DNA of 64,000 nt from Novosphingobium sp. (GCA_024236175.1 JACKKY010000001.1:1612001-1676000), one strand, 5' to 3'; shown: positions 40,462-49,559, counted from the stretch's first letter. The notes: a model not told the origin generated them from the letters alone. Numbers and translations: made by a program.

Positions 40462-41064
40462 TCATTTCAGCAGCGATGCCTCGACCGCGATGCGGATCGC
40501 TTCCGAGCTGCGATGCAGGCCCATCTTGGTCAGGAGGTTCGAGCGATGGATCTCTACGGTGCGGGGGCTGATCCCCAGCTTCTGGCCGATCATGCGGTTC
40601 GAAAGGCCATCCGCAACGCCGGTCAGCACCTCGCGCTCGCGCCGGGTAAGCAGCTCGATCCGGCTGCGGGCGGCGGTTTCGCGCAGCCGCCGCCGGCCCA
40701 GTGTCTTTGCGCGGTCCTGCGCCTTGTCGAGCGCCTCGGCCAGTTCCGCGTCTTCGAACGGCCAGGCGATGTAGCCGATCGCACCGGCGAGGATCGCCCT
40801 CGCGACCCGGTCCGGGGAAGGGCTTTCCGCATAGGCTATCACCGGCAGCCAGGTGCCGGTGCTGCCCATTTGCGCAACCAGCGCGCCGATGGTGCCTCCC
40901 TCGTCATGCGCGAGGACCAGGCCCGAGTGGGGCCACACGAGCGTCAGATCGGAGATGCTTTCGAACGGTTCGACATGCTTGCCGCCATTGCGCAGCTTCC
41001 GGCTGATCGCCGCGCGTCGCCGCATGGCGCCGTCGATCAGGACAACCGACTGGATCCGGTCCAT
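40462..41064 (-). CDS. FixJ/LuxR-type regulator with degenerate receiver
   Basis: A 200-residue regulator. The C-terminal LuxR-type HTH is intact (LTRREREVLTGVADGLSNRM, GISPRTVEIHRSNLLTKMG). The N-terminal 120 residues align with a receiver but have lost key residues: a single Asp in VVLIDGAM where two acidic residues are usual, no clear Asp at the phosphorylation strand (GLVLAHDEGG, shifted by one), and Trp in place of Lys (AWPFED for KPF). It probably works without phosphorylation or through another ligand. No sensor kinase gene is adjacent. Confidence 0.88.
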   Translation of the reverse strand: MDRIQSVVLIDGAMRRRAAISRKLRNGGKHVEPFESISDLTLVWPHSGLVLAHDEGGTIGALVAQMGSTGTWLPVIAYAESPSPDRVARAILAGAIGYIAWPFEDAELAEALDKAQDRAKTLGRRRLRETAARSRIELLTRREREVLTGVADGLSNRMIGQKLGISPRTVEIHRSNLLTKMGLHRSSEAIRIAVEASLLK

Positions 41065-41257
41065 GGTCTGTCTCCCTAGCGTGTTGTGCCTAGGGACTTA
41101 TCCTCACGGAACCGGCGAAAAGCTTGCGCGGTTCGGTCCGATTTCGAGACATAGCAGGGGGCAGGAAGCGGGGCGTGGCGGTTCTGCGGGGCCAATGCAG
41201 CTCCACAACAGGCCAATTGCCCCCTCGGGGCCGGGTTTGGCCTGGTCTTGGCTTGGA

Positions 41258-41674
41258 CTAGTCGTCCGCTTCGCGGATAAGGACGGTGTAGCGGCGACTG
41301 GCGAATTTCCACATTCCGTCCTCGCGCACCAGATCGTCGTCGTAGCGGCCGGCGATCTTCTGCGCCGGGCCTTCCTTCATCACCGCTAATTCACGGACGT
41401 AGCCACGCGTCCTGGCCGTGTCGCCGGCCACTTCGATCGCGCCCACGACCGCGAAGAAGGCCAGAGTTTCCAGCGTCGACCAGAGGCCGTCCCACTGCCC
41501 GGCCAGAGCGTCCTTGCCCTGCAATTCGCCGAACGGGGTGACCCAGGTGCAATCCTGCGCCCAGCAATCCAGCCAGGCCTGCCTGTCGCCGCGGAAACCG
41601 GCGTCCGCGTAGGTATCGTGCAGTTCGCGGATCGCGATCCGGTCTTCCAGAGGTCCGGTGAATGCCATGTCCAT
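41258..41674 (-). CDS. SnoaL-like (NTF2-fold) protein A
   Basis: A 138-residue single-domain protein of the SnoaL/NTF2-like class (MAFTGPLEDRIAIRELHDTY near the start, YDDDLVREDGMWKFASRRYT near the end). Such proteins act as small isomerases, hydratases or dehydratases, or as ring-hydroxylating oxygenase beta-like subunits. It is clearly paralogous to 41981-42394. The start at 41674 (MDMAFTG) has GGTGG upstream; the second Met matches the paralogue's start. Confidence 0.8.
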   Translation of the reverse strand: MDMAFTGPLEDRIAIRELHDTYADAGFRGDRQAWLDCWAQDCTWVTPFGELQGKDALAGQWDGLWSTLETLAFFAVVGAIEVAGDTARTRGYVRELAVMKEGPAQKIAGRYDDDLVREDGMWKFASRRYTVLIREADD

Positions 41675-41764
41675 GTGATGCCACCGCGCCCGGCCCAGCG
41701 CAATCCGCACTCAACATACTGCCTGTGGAGTTGTATGCTGCCCGTCCGGAAGATGGAGAAAGCC

Positions 41765-41974
41765 ATGGCAGAACATGTCTACAAGCTCAGCGAGATCGTC
41801 GGAGCGTCGCACGACGGCCAGGATGCAGCCATCAAGGTGGCGCTGGACCGGGCCAGGCAGTCGATCCGCAACATTCGCTGGTTCGAAGTCGTGGCGCAAC
41901 GCGGCTATGTCGATGACGAAGGCAAGATCATGCATCAGGTGACGCTCAAGATCGGCTTCACCATCGACGATTGA
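41765..41974 (+). CDS. Dodecin, flavin-storage protein
   Basis: A 69-residue dodecin that forms a hollow dodecamer binding flavin or CoA. The sequence MAEHVYKLSEIVGAS, the flavin-stacking Trp in RNIRWFEVV and the VTLKIGFTID end match the family, and the length is exact. GGAG lies 6 bp before the ATG at 41765. It is divergent from SnoaL protein A and convergent with SnoaL protein B. Confidence 0.93.
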   Translation: MAEHVYKLSEIVGASHDGQDAAIKVALDRARQSIRNIRWFEVVAQRGYVDDEGKIMHQVTLKIGFTIDD

Positions 41975-41980
41975 CCAGCC

Positions 41981-42394
41981 TCAGACAGGGTCTTCGAAGA
42001 CGAGCGGCTCGTAATTGCGGCGCGTGAATTTCCACTGCCCGCCAACCCGCACCAGCTCGTCGCGGTAAAGGCCGATCAGCTTGAAGACCTTGCCGTCCTT
42101 GAGCCGGATGATCTCGCGGGCGGTGCAGCGCGCCTGGGCGCTGTCGCCGGTCACTTCGATCGAACCGATCGTGGCCAGGAAACCCACTTTCTCGAAACCG
42201 GCCCACAGCTCGTCCCATTGCGCGCCGATGGCAGCCTTCCCGGCACACTGGAAGATGTGGCTGTTCCATTCGCAGCCTTCTTCCGCGTAAGTGCCCATCC
42301 ATTCCTCCTTGTCGCCGCGCGAACTGGCGTCGGCGGCGGTACCGTAAAGGTCCTGGATTGCGAGCCTGTCTTCGACCGGACCGGTGAACGCCAT
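41981..42394 (-). CDS. SnoaL-like (NTF2-fold) protein B
   Basis: A 137-residue paralogue of 41258-41674, sharing MAFTGP(L/V)EDR at the start, QWDELWAGFEKVGFLATIGSI in the middle and the YRDELVRVGGQWKF region near the end. The active-site set differs: charged residues typical of SnoaL cyclases are not evident. It is transcribed divergently from the HAD-protein gene. Substrate unknown. Confidence 0.8.
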   Translation of the reverse strand: MAFTGPVEDRLAIQDLYGTAADASSRGDKEEWMGTYAEEGCEWNSHIFQCAGKAAIGAQWDELWAGFEKVGFLATIGSIEVTGDSAQARCTAREIIRLKDGKVFKLIGLYRDELVRVGGQWKFTRRNYEPLVFEDPV

Positions 42395-42589
42395 TGATAT
42401 CTTCTCCCCGAATGCATCACGTGCAAGGCAACGCTAGCCGAGGCCAGCGGTCCTGTCAGCCAGTCTCTTCGGGCTGGAACCCGTAGAAATACGGAGCCGT
42501 GCGGGAGGCCACCGTTAACCATAAGTTTCTAGGTCTTTGGCCGAGTTTTTCGAGCGGATGCCGCACCAGGCATCGTGATGGAGCAAGCC

Positions 42590-45010
42590 ATGACCGAAGT
42601 GATCAAGCCGCACCTGCTGCCATCGGCCCTCGACGCCTACCCGGGGCTGCGCGTGCTTTCGCTCGACTGTTTCGACACGCTTATCTGGCGCGACACCCAC
42701 GCGCCGAAGGACATCTTCACCCGCTTGCCGGGCGCGACGCTGCCGCAGCGGGCCTTTGCCGAAGAACAGGCGCGCAAGTCCGCCGTGTTGAGCAGGAACC
42801 GCAACGAGGTCGGCATCGGCGAAATCTATTCGCTGCTCATGCCCAATGCATCGACGGCCGAACGCAACGAGGCGATCGAGGCGGAAATAGCCGCCGAAGC
42901 CCGGCACTGCTTTGCCTTCGCCCCCACCGTCGAGTTGATGCGCGAGGCCAAGTCGCGCGGAATGCAGGTGGTGATCGTCAGCGATACCTATTTCGATTCG
43001 AACCAGCTTCGCGATCTGATCGAACGCGCGGCGGGCGAGGAAATCGCCGGGCTCGTCGACCGCCTGTTCTGTTCCTCAAGCTTCGGCAAGTCCAAGGCCG
43101 GCGGGCTCTACGGCGAGGTGCTGCGCAAGTTGAAATCGAAGCCCGAGGAAATCCTGCACATCGGCGACAATCCCGTCGCGGATGTCGAAGGGGTCAAGCC
43201 GTTCGGCGTCAACACGCTGCACCTCAGCCAATTCACGGATCTGACCGAACAGCGCCTCAGGCTGGAATCCGCGGTCAGCGCCATGATCCACCCCCAGGAC
43301 GGTGCGGATGTCACTGCCTTGCAGCCCCATCGCGCAGTCCTGTCCGCCGCCGAGCCCAAGGGCGAGGACGTGGCGGAAAACCTTGGTCTGACGACACTCG
43401 GCCCGGCGCTTTACGGGTTCGAGAACTGGCTGCGCACGGAAGCAGACGCGCTGCGCGAGCGCCACGCCGGCGCTGTCCACTGGCTATTCCTGATGCGCGA
43501 CGGCCACCTGCCCAAGCTGGTTCATGAAGCTGTCGGCGATTGCGACAGTTCGCATGCTATCGAGATCAGTCGCTTCACCGCCACTGCCAGCTCGTTCGCC
43601 AGTGACAGGGATGTGCTGAGCTACACCGAGGCTGAACTCGGCATACGGCCCGAAACGCTGGCCAGGCAGCTCCTCATTCCCGAAGCCGAAATCGAGTCCG
43701 TGGTCGGCGACATGTCGCCGCTTGATGGCAGCTACGCCCTGCTGCGCGAAATGCGCAAGGGCCAGCGCCGCAAGCAGACGCTGCGCGCGTCGCGCGCCTT
43801 CGCCAAGCGCCTTGTCGCCCATGTCGAGCGCGTCGTGAAGCCGGCTGAAGGCGACGTGCTCATGTTCGTCGATCTCGGCTACAACGGCACCGTCCAGAAC
43901 CGGGTCGACGCCCTGCTCGCGGAAACCTTCAAGGTGCATGTCGCGGGGCGGTATCTGCTGCTGCGCGAAACCGATTGCCCCGGCCTCGACAAGCGCGGCT
44001 TCATCGGCCTCGACAACTACGACGTCTTCACGGTGGAGGCGATGTGCTCGAACGTTGCCGTGCTGGAACAGCTCTGCACCACGACGATGGGCTCGGTAAT
44101 CGACTATACCGACGACGGCGAGCCGATCCGCGGGGCGAGCGATATCAAGAATCGGCAAAGCGAAGTGCGCGATCGCATCCAGGCAGGATGCCTCCGGTTC
44201 ATGCGCGAGCAGCGCGAAATCGTCATTCGTGCGCAGGCGACCGACAACCTGTCGCTCTGGCGCAAGGGTGCCGCGAACGTCCTTGCCCGGCTGATGTACC
44301 TTCCGCTCGAAGAGGAGCTCGCGGTGCTCGAACGCTTCGAGCACGACGTCAATCTGGGAACCGACAAGAAAGTCGCACTGTTCGATCCGGACGAGGCCCG
44401 CCGCGGCCTGCGCCGGCGCGGCCTGTTTTACATGAAGGGGTCCAACAGAATGTACCTGCCTGCAGAACTCAGGGGCCATGGTCTCGGGCCCAAGCTCACG
44501 TTGTTCGCGCACAAGCGCTTCGGCCTGCCTTTCAGTTTCGGCGACTTCTCGGACAGCAGCATCACGCTGCCGGTGGTCTTTGCCGACCGGGACGAAGTTG
44601 TCGTGCGCGACGTGACGGCGACAGCGACCCACGATGGCTATTTCCTGGCCGCCATTCCGGTCGGGGACTGTCGCTATTCCGCCGCGCTGCAATTCGGCGC
44701 GCTGTTCGAATGGCTGCAGGTGGACAGCGTCCGCTTCCTGCCGGTCGACGACTTCCTGAGCGAACGACACGGTTCTTCCGAGAACGAAATCCCCGGTGAA
44801 CCTCTGCTCGAGAACATGGAGCAGGTGGCGCCGTACCTGTTCCATTGCTCGGACGAGACGAGCTTCATGATGGTGCATCCGCCCCGGCGGGAGGATGACC
44901 GGCCGATGATGCTGGCCGTCGTCTTCCGACCGCTGGTGGAGCGGATCGAAACGCCTGTCCCGGTTCCCGCGCCGCCTCCCGCGGCCGTGCTGGCCGAGGC
45001 CCGCGCCTGA
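42590..45010 (+). CDS. Large HAD-superfamily protein
   Basis: An 806-residue cytoplasmic protein. The first 230 residues are a HAD hydrolase with all motifs: nucleophile Asp in SLDCFDTLIW, Thr/Ser motif in VIVSDTYFD, Lys in SSSFGKSKAGG and acidic motif in HIGDNPVADVEG. The remaining 570 residues have no domain I recognise; they include WLFLMRDGHLPKLVHEA, VLMFVDLGYNGTVQNR and a second module after residue 630. Related HAD proteins occur in polysaccharide and teichoic acid gene clusters, but no glycan genes flank it here. ATG at 42590 has GGAG at 42580; a GTG and an ATG lie 15 and 12 bp earlier. Confidence 0.8.
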   Translation: MTEVIKPHLLPSALDAYPGLRVLSLDCFDTLIWRDTHAPKDIFTRLPGATLPQRAFAEEQARKSAVLSRNRNEVGIGEIYSLLMPNASTAERNEAIEAEIAAEARHCFAFAPTVELMREAKSRGMQVVIVSDTYFDSNQLRDLIERAAGEEIAGLVDRLFCSSSFGKSKAGGLYGEVLRKLKSKPEEILHIGDNPVADVEGVKPFGVNTLHLSQFTDLTEQRLRLESAVSAMIHPQDGADVTALQPHRAVLSAAEPKGEDVAENLGLTTLGPALYGFENWLRTEADALRERHAGAVHWLFLMRDGHLPKLVHEAVGDCDSSHAIEISRFTATASSFASDRDVLSYTEAELGIRPETLARQLLIPEAEIESVVGDMSPLDGSYALLREMRKGQRRKQTLRASRAFAKRLVAHVERVVKPAEGDVLMFVDLGYNGTVQNRVDALLAETFKVHVAGRYLLLRETDCPGLDKRGFIGLDNYDVFTVEAMCSNVAVLEQLCTTTMGSVIDYTDDGEPIRGASDIKNRQSEVRDRIQAGCLRFMREQREIVIRAQATDNLSLWRKGAANVLARLMYLPLEEELAVLERFEHDVNLGTDKKVALFDPDEARRGLRRRGLFYMKGSNRMYLPAELRGHGLGPKLTLFAHKRFGLPFSFGDFSDSSITLPVVFADRDEVVVRDVTATATHDGYFLAAIPVGDCRYSAALQFGALFEWLQVDSVRFLPVDDFLSERHGSSENEIPGEPLLENMEQVAPYLFHCSDETSFMMVHPPRREDDRPMMLAVVFRPLVERIETPVPVPAPPPAAVLAEARA

Positions 45011-45145
45011 ATAGACTCCGCTGACGGATTTCCGGCCCGGGCGACCGCAGCTCAGGATTCTTCCTTGCGGGACGGGCTGGCTCCGTTCCACAATGACCCG
45101 TTCGCGCCCCGACGGGCGCGGCGGCTCATGGGTTGGGGGGGAACC

Positions 45146-46045
45146 ATGGCGGAAAGCCTGAAAGACAAGGTCGTCATCGTCACGGGCGGCGGGCGCGGTA
45201 TCGGCCGGGCCATCGCTATTGCCTGCGCCGGCGAAGGCGCGAAAGTCGTGGTCGCGGACCGTGGCCTCGCGCTGGATGGGTCTTCGCCCGATTTCGCCGT
45301 AGCGGAGGAAGTCGTTTCGGCTATCCGCGCGCAAGGCGGCGAGGCTCTCGCGACGGGCGAGAGCGTCGCGGCGAAATCGGGTGCCGATGCCATTGTCGAT
45401 GCGGCGGTCTCCGAATGGGGCAGGATCGACGGAGTGGTGTGCTGTGCCGGCATCCTGCGCCACCGGCCCTTTCTCGAGCTGACCGAAAGCGATTTCGACG
45501 CGGTCATCGCCTCTCATCTCAAGGGCCATTTCCTGATGTACCACGCGGCGCTTTCACGGATGGTGGAACAGGGCAGCGGCGGATCGCTGATCGGGATCAG
45601 CTCGGGCTACGTCCTCGGCGATCCGGCGCGCACGCCCTATCGGGCGGCCAAGGCGGGGATCGTCGCCCTCACCAAGAGCGTCGCGATGGCCGGTGCCGGG
45701 CACAAGGTGCGGGCGAACGTGATTTCGCCCATCGCCGACACGCGCATGACCCAGGCGTCGCAGCTGCCGATCCAGGCGCAACCGGAGGATGTGGCGCCCA
45801 TGGCCGTCTATCTGCTTTCGGATCGCGCCGCCGACATATCGGGCGAAGTCTACAGCGTTTCCGGTACGAGTATCGCCATCTGGGAAGATCCGCATGAACG
45901 GCGCAGCATGCGCAATCCCTCGCGTTGGACGCAGGACGAGATCGAGGCGAATATCGGCTGGCTGAGAGCCGGTGCTCCGGCCGCGCAGCCTCCCGTGCCC
46001 CCGCTCCCGGATTCGGCAAAGCCCACGGCCGAGCCCGATGCATAG
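45146..46045 (+). CDS. Short-chain dehydrogenase/reductase
   Basis: A 299-residue classical SDR. The cofactor motif TGGGRGIGRAIA is at residues 14-25, CCAG replaces the usual NNAG, the Ser is in GISSGY and the catalytic Tyr-x-x-x-Lys is YRAAK. The 45-residue C-terminal extension (RWTQDEIEANIGWLRAG and a Pro-rich end) is longer than usual. ATG at 45146 follows a G-rich run. An alternative ATG at 45128 adds six residues. Oxidoreductase specificity is unknown. Confidence 0.9.
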   Translation: MAESLKDKVVIVTGGGRGIGRAIAIACAGEGAKVVVADRGLALDGSSPDFAVAEEVVSAIRAQGGEALATGESVAAKSGADAIVDAAVSEWGRIDGVVCCAGILRHRPFLELTESDFDAVIASHLKGHFLMYHAALSRMVEQGSGGSLIGISSGYVLGDPARTPYRAAKAGIVALTKSVAMAGAGHKVRANVISPIADTRMTQASQLPIQAQPEDVAPMAVYLLSDRAADISGEVYSVSGTSIAIWEDPHERRSMRNPSRWTQDEIEANIGWLRAGAPAAQPPVPPLPDSAKPTAEPDA

Positions 46046-46157
46046 GCGAGCCCTTCGCTGTCCACGGCTTCACCCGGTACCCAGGCCGGCTTCGGTGCCT
46101 GTCGCGGCATCGCCGCGGCGCATTGCCGAAGCCGCGCGCCACTGTTAGCTGCGGGAT

Positions 46158-46859
46158 ATGTCGTCCTGTGATCTTTGCGTTGTACGCAACCGCGCGATCT
46201 GTTCTGCGCTCGATGGCAGTGAGATCGAGGCGCTGAACGCGATCGGGCGTCGGCGGAACCTGAAGGCTGGGGAATCGCTGATCTGGGAAGGCGAGGATTC
46301 GGTCCTCGTCGCCAATGTGATCGAAGGCGTTCTCAAGCTGTCGACGGGCACGGAGGACGGGCGCGAGCAGATCGTGGGCGTGGTCTATCCTTCGGAATTC
46401 ATCGGCCGCCCGTTCGGGGGGACGAGCGGTCACGGGGTGACGGCGCTGACCGATGCGCGGGTGTGCGTGTTTGCGCGTCGCGATTTCGATGCCTTCGCGC
46501 GCGAGCATCCCAAGCTCGAGCACAAGCTGCTGGAGCGCACTCTGGGCGAGCTGGACCGGACGCGGCGCTGGATGCTGCTGCTGGGACGCAAGTCGGCCTC
46601 GGAGAAGCTGGCGAGTTTTCTCCTGGAGCTGTCGGAGCGCATGACGCCGGTGGGTTGCGAGACCGATTTCGAGGAGCCCGGCCCGAAGCGGCTGGAGCTG
46701 CCGTTTTCGCGCCAGCAGATTGCCGATGTGCTGGGGCTGACGATCGAGACGGTGAGCCGTCAGTTCACCCGGCTGAAGGCCGAAGGGGTGATCGACCTGC
46801 CGTCGCGCCGCGAAGTCGTCATCCTCGATCCCGACGCACTCACCGCCGAAGCAGGGTGA
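46158..46859 (+). CDS. fnr: Fnr-family oxygen-sensing transcription regulator
   Basis: A 233-residue Crp/Fnr-family regulator. Four cysteines suited to an oxygen-labile [4Fe-4S] cluster are present: C4, C7 and C15 at the N terminus (CDLCVVRNRAIC) and C103 (DARVCVFARR). The nucleotide-binding-like beta barrel follows, then an HTH with FSRQQIADVLGL and the recognition helix TIETVSRQF, whose E-x-x-S-R matches Fnr. Fnr activates genes such as cbb3 oxidase under low oxygen; a consensus site lies before ccoN 1.6 kb downstream. Named FnrL or FixK in related bacteria. Confidence 0.94.
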   Translation: MSSCDLCVVRNRAICSALDGSEIEALNAIGRRRNLKAGESLIWEGEDSVLVANVIEGVLKLSTGTEDGREQIVGVVYPSEFIGRPFGGTSGHGVTALTDARVCVFARRDFDAFAREHPKLEHKLLERTLGELDRTRRWMLLLGRKSASEKLASFLLELSERMTPVGCETDFEEPGPKRLELPFSRQQIADVLGLTIETVSRQFTRLKAEGVIDLPSRREVVILDPDALTAEAG

Positions 46860-46871
46860 GCGGGGCAAAAG

Positions 46872-46909
46872 AAAACGGGATGCAAGCGACTTCGCGAGCA
46901 CCCCGTTTC
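46872..46909. terminator. Bidirectional terminator between fnr and ompW
   Basis: AAACGGG (46873) pairs with CCCGTTT (46902), with inner TGC and GCA adding to the stem. A-rich sequence on the left and TTTCC on the right allow termination of both convergent genes. Confidence 0.6.
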
Positions 46910-46928
46910 CTGGAGATCAGATTCGGTT

Positions 46929-47600
46929 TCAGAAGCGGAAGTAGACTCCGCCGCTGACGACCCACGGATCGAGCTTGTGCTCGGTGACGAGCACGTCGGA
47001 ACCACCGACCTTGAAGTGCGCCGTGGTGTCCATGAAATATTTCTTCGCGTCGATGCTGATGCCCATTCCGGTATCGTTCACCGGGATGTCCACGCCCGCC
47101 TGGACGGCGAAACCGAACTCGTTCTCGAGCTTCAGCTTGTCGACGCCGAGCGCCGCCGCATCCGCGCCGGGCTTTTCGTCGATGAAGAAGAAGAGCGAGG
47201 GGCCGACGCCGACGTAAGGCTTAATCGGCCCGGCATCGAGGTGGTACTTCACGGTTACGGTGGCGGGCAGGATCATGATGTGATCGACCAGCCTTGCACC
47301 GTCGAGCGTGCCACGCCCGGTCGCATGGTGCTGCGTCAGGCAGCAGATCGTTTCGACCGAGATGTTCTTAGTCGCGTAATATTCGATCGCCACCGTCGGG
47401 ACGACGTTGTTGTTGATGTCGGTCTGGCCGCCCGGCGTCAGGGCAAGCGGATCCAGTTCGACTTTCGAAATTTCGCCGTCGACCAGCACGCCGGTGCCGA
47501 GGACCTTGACCTGCCAGTTGCCTTCGGGATTCCCGGCCAGGGCAGGTGTGGAGATCGCGGTTGTAGCTGCCAGTGCGGCGAGCATCGTCAGTTTGCGCAT
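46929..47600 (-). CDS. ompW: OmpW-family outer-membrane protein
   Basis: A 223-residue eight-stranded barrel of the OmpW family: signal peptide to ALA, then NWQVKVLGTGV, VVPTVAIEYYATKNISVETICC, IKPYVGVGPSLFFF, VQAGVDIPVNDT and a final VSGGVYFRF. OmpW forms a narrow hydrophobic channel, and its expression commonly responds to oxygen. Its promoter region is shared with the ccoN operon, where an Fnr box is present. Convergent with fnr. Confidence 0.92.
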   Translation of the reverse strand: MRKLTMLAALAATTAISTPALAGNPEGNWQVKVLGTGVLVDGEISKVELDPLALTPGGQTDINNNVVPTVAIEYYATKNISVETICCLTQHHATGRGTLDGARLVDHIMILPATVTVKYHLDAGPIKPYVGVGPSLFFFIDEKPGADAAALGVDKLKLENEFGFAVQAGVDIPVNDTGMGISIDAKKYFMDTTAHFKVGGSDVLVTEHKLDPWVVSGGVYFRF

Positions 47601-47757
47601 TTTCCCTCATCCGTCGCCGCGTGGCCCGCCCCATGCGCGCCTGATATTTTCGCGACGTTGAGAACGCTGTTTTCACCTATGGCCGCCGGAGGGTTTGATT
47701 TCGCGCAATAACCACACGCAATAAACGCAATCGCATCTGCAAAATATGCACTGTTGC

Positions 47758-47774
47758 TCAATTAATGTAATTGA
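47758..47774. promoter_or_regulatory. Inverted repeat in the ompW-ccoN gap
   Basis: Seven-base arms TCAATTA and TAATTGA separated by ATG. The half-sites read in the opposite orientation to an Fnr box. It lies 25 bp before the Fnr box and may bind another regulator of ccoN or ompW. Confidence 0.3.
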
Positions 47775-47798
47775 CATATTGAAAATCCGCCATCCGAT

Positions 47799-47812
47799 TT
47801 GATCGCTGTCAA
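47799..47812 (+). promoter_or_regulatory. Fnr box upstream of ccoN
   Basis: TTGATCGCTGTCAA matches the Fnr/FixK consensus (TTGAT, four bases, A/G-TCAA). It lies 77 bp before the ccoN start, at a distance suited to Fnr activation of the cbb3 operon. Confidence 0.8.
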
Positions 47813-47889
47813 TGTTGCACTGCAACCAAGCGGCCAGTAGGCAGGAAAATACGAGTTTTTATTGCAATCTCCAGACGGGGGGAACGCTC

Positions 47890-49548
47890 ATGGAATCGGT
47901 AGTCGCGCGGGCCGGCTGGTGGCTTGCCGCGCTGTTCATCGCCATCATGGCGGTTGCGGCTGCGGCCGACAGCGGCTTTGCCATACATATGTCAATCGTC
48001 GCTCTGGCGGCGTTCATCGGCTTGTGGGTCAGCCTGAGCAAGACGGATTATGGCGCGATCGCGCGCGGTATCCTGCGCACTCCCGCCGATCCGGGCAAGT
48101 ACGACGACGACCCGATCCGCTGGGGCGTGATCGCTACCGTATTCTGGGGCATGGCCGGATTCCTGGCCGGACTTTTCATCGCCTTGCAGCTTGCCTTCCC
48201 GGCGCTCAATCTCGGCCTTGAATGGACCAGCTTCGGGCGGCTGCGGCCCCTGCACACCTCGGCGGTGATCTTCGCTTTCGGCGGCAATGCCCTGATCGCG
48301 ACAAGCTTCTATGTCGTGCAGCGCACGTGCCGGGCGAAGCTTGCCTTCCCCGGTCTCGCAAGGTTCGTCTTCTGGGGCTACCAGCTCTTCATCGTGCTGG
48401 CCGCGACCGGCTACCTTCTCGGCATTACCCAGTCCAAGGAATATGCCGAGCCCGAATGGTACATCGACTGGTGGCTTACGATCGTCTGGGTGGCTTACCT
48501 GGCGGTGTTCGTAGGCACGATCGTCAAGCGGACCGAACCGCATATCTACGTTGCCAACTGGTTCTACCTGTCATTCATCATCACCGTGGCGATGCTCCAC
48601 CTCGTCAACAACGTCGACGTGCCGGTCAGCATCGTCGGTTCGAAGAGCTATCCGCTCTGGGCCGGGGTGCAGGGCGCGCTCGTTCAGTGGTGGTACGGGC
48701 ACAACGCGGTCGGCTTCTTCCTGACCGCCGGCTTCCTGGCGATGATGTATTATTTCGTGCCCAAGCAGGCCGAGCGCCCGATCTACAGCTATCGCCTGTC
48801 CATCATCCACTTCTGGGCGCTGATCTTCCTCTACATCTGGGCCGGACCGCACCACCTGCACTATACCGCGCTGCCGGACTGGGCCCAGACGCTCGGCATG
48901 GTGTTCTCGATAATGCTGTGGATGCCCAGCTGGGGCGGCATGATCAACGGCCTGATGACGCTGAACGGCGCGTGGGACAAGGTCCGCACCGATCCGATCA
49001 TCCGCATGATGGTGCTCAGCCTCGCCTTCTACGGCATGAGCACCTTCGAGGGGCCGATGATGTCGATCAAGAGCGTCAACAGCCTGTCGCACTACACGGA
49101 CTGGACCATCGGTCACGTTCATTCCGGCGCACTGGGCTGGAACGGCATGATCACCTTCTCGGCGGTCTATTTCCTGGCGCCGCGCCTGTGGAAGCGCGAA
49201 CGGCTCTACAGCCTGCGAATGGTCAACTGGCACTTCTGGCTCGCGACCATCGGCATCGTCTTCTACGCCTCCTCGATGTGGGTGGCGGGCATCACCCAGG
49301 GCCTGATGTGGCGTGAATACGGCGCGGACGGCTATCTGGTGAACACCTTCGCGGACACGGTCGCGGCGCTGCACCCGATGTACCTGCTGCGCGCCACCGG
49401 CGGCCTGCTCTACCTGGCCGGCGCGGTGCTGCTCGTCATCAACATCTGGCGCACCATCCTCGGCCACGAGCGCGAGGAAGAGCCGATGACTTCCGCGTCC
49501 TACGACGAGGCGGCCGACCGCCCGATCGTTTCCGTCCCTGCAGAATAA
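47890..49548 (+). CDS. ccoN: Cytochrome c oxidase cbb3-type, catalytic subunit I
   Basis: A 552-residue, twelve-helix subunit of the high-affinity cbb3 terminal oxidase, reducing oxygen at its heme b3-CuB centre. Heme and copper ligand regions are visible: HTSAVIFAFGGNAL, YGHNAVGFFLTAGFL, GPHHLHYTALPDW and TIGHVHSGALGWNG. The start ATG at 47890 follows GGGGGAAC; upstream in-frame codons overlap the Fnr box, so they are not coding. First gene of ccoNOQPGHIS. Confidence 0.97.
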   Translation: MESVVARAGWWLAALFIAIMAVAAAADSGFAIHMSIVALAAFIGLWVSLSKTDYGAIARGILRTPADPGKYDDDPIRWGVIATVFWGMAGFLAGLFIALQLAFPALNLGLEWTSFGRLRPLHTSAVIFAFGGNALIATSFYVVQRTCRAKLAFPGLARFVFWGYQLFIVLAATGYLLGITQSKEYAEPEWYIDWWLTIVWVAYLAVFVGTIVKRTEPHIYVANWFYLSFIITVAMLHLVNNVDVPVSIVGSKSYPLWAGVQGALVQWWYGHNAVGFFLTAGFLAMMYYFVPKQAERPIYSYRLSIIHFWALIFLYIWAGPHHLHYTALPDWAQTLGMVFSIMLWMPSWGGMINGLMTLNGAWDKVRTDPIIRMMVLSLAFYGMSTFEGPMMSIKSVNSLSHYTDWTIGHVHSGALGWNGMITFSAVYFLAPRLWKRERLYSLRMVNWHFWLATIGIVFYASSMWVAGITQGLMWREYGADGYLVNTFADTVAALHPMYLLRATGGLLYLAGAVLLVINIWRTILGHEREEEPMTSASYDEAADRPIVSVPAE

Positions 49549-49559
49549 GGCGACCCGAC

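Noticed and set aside
47695..47708. A second Fnr box (TTGAT, four bases, CGCAA) in the ompW-ccoN gap
   Set aside because: The second half-site matches poorly, and such sites arise often by chance. It is mentioned only as a possible weak site.
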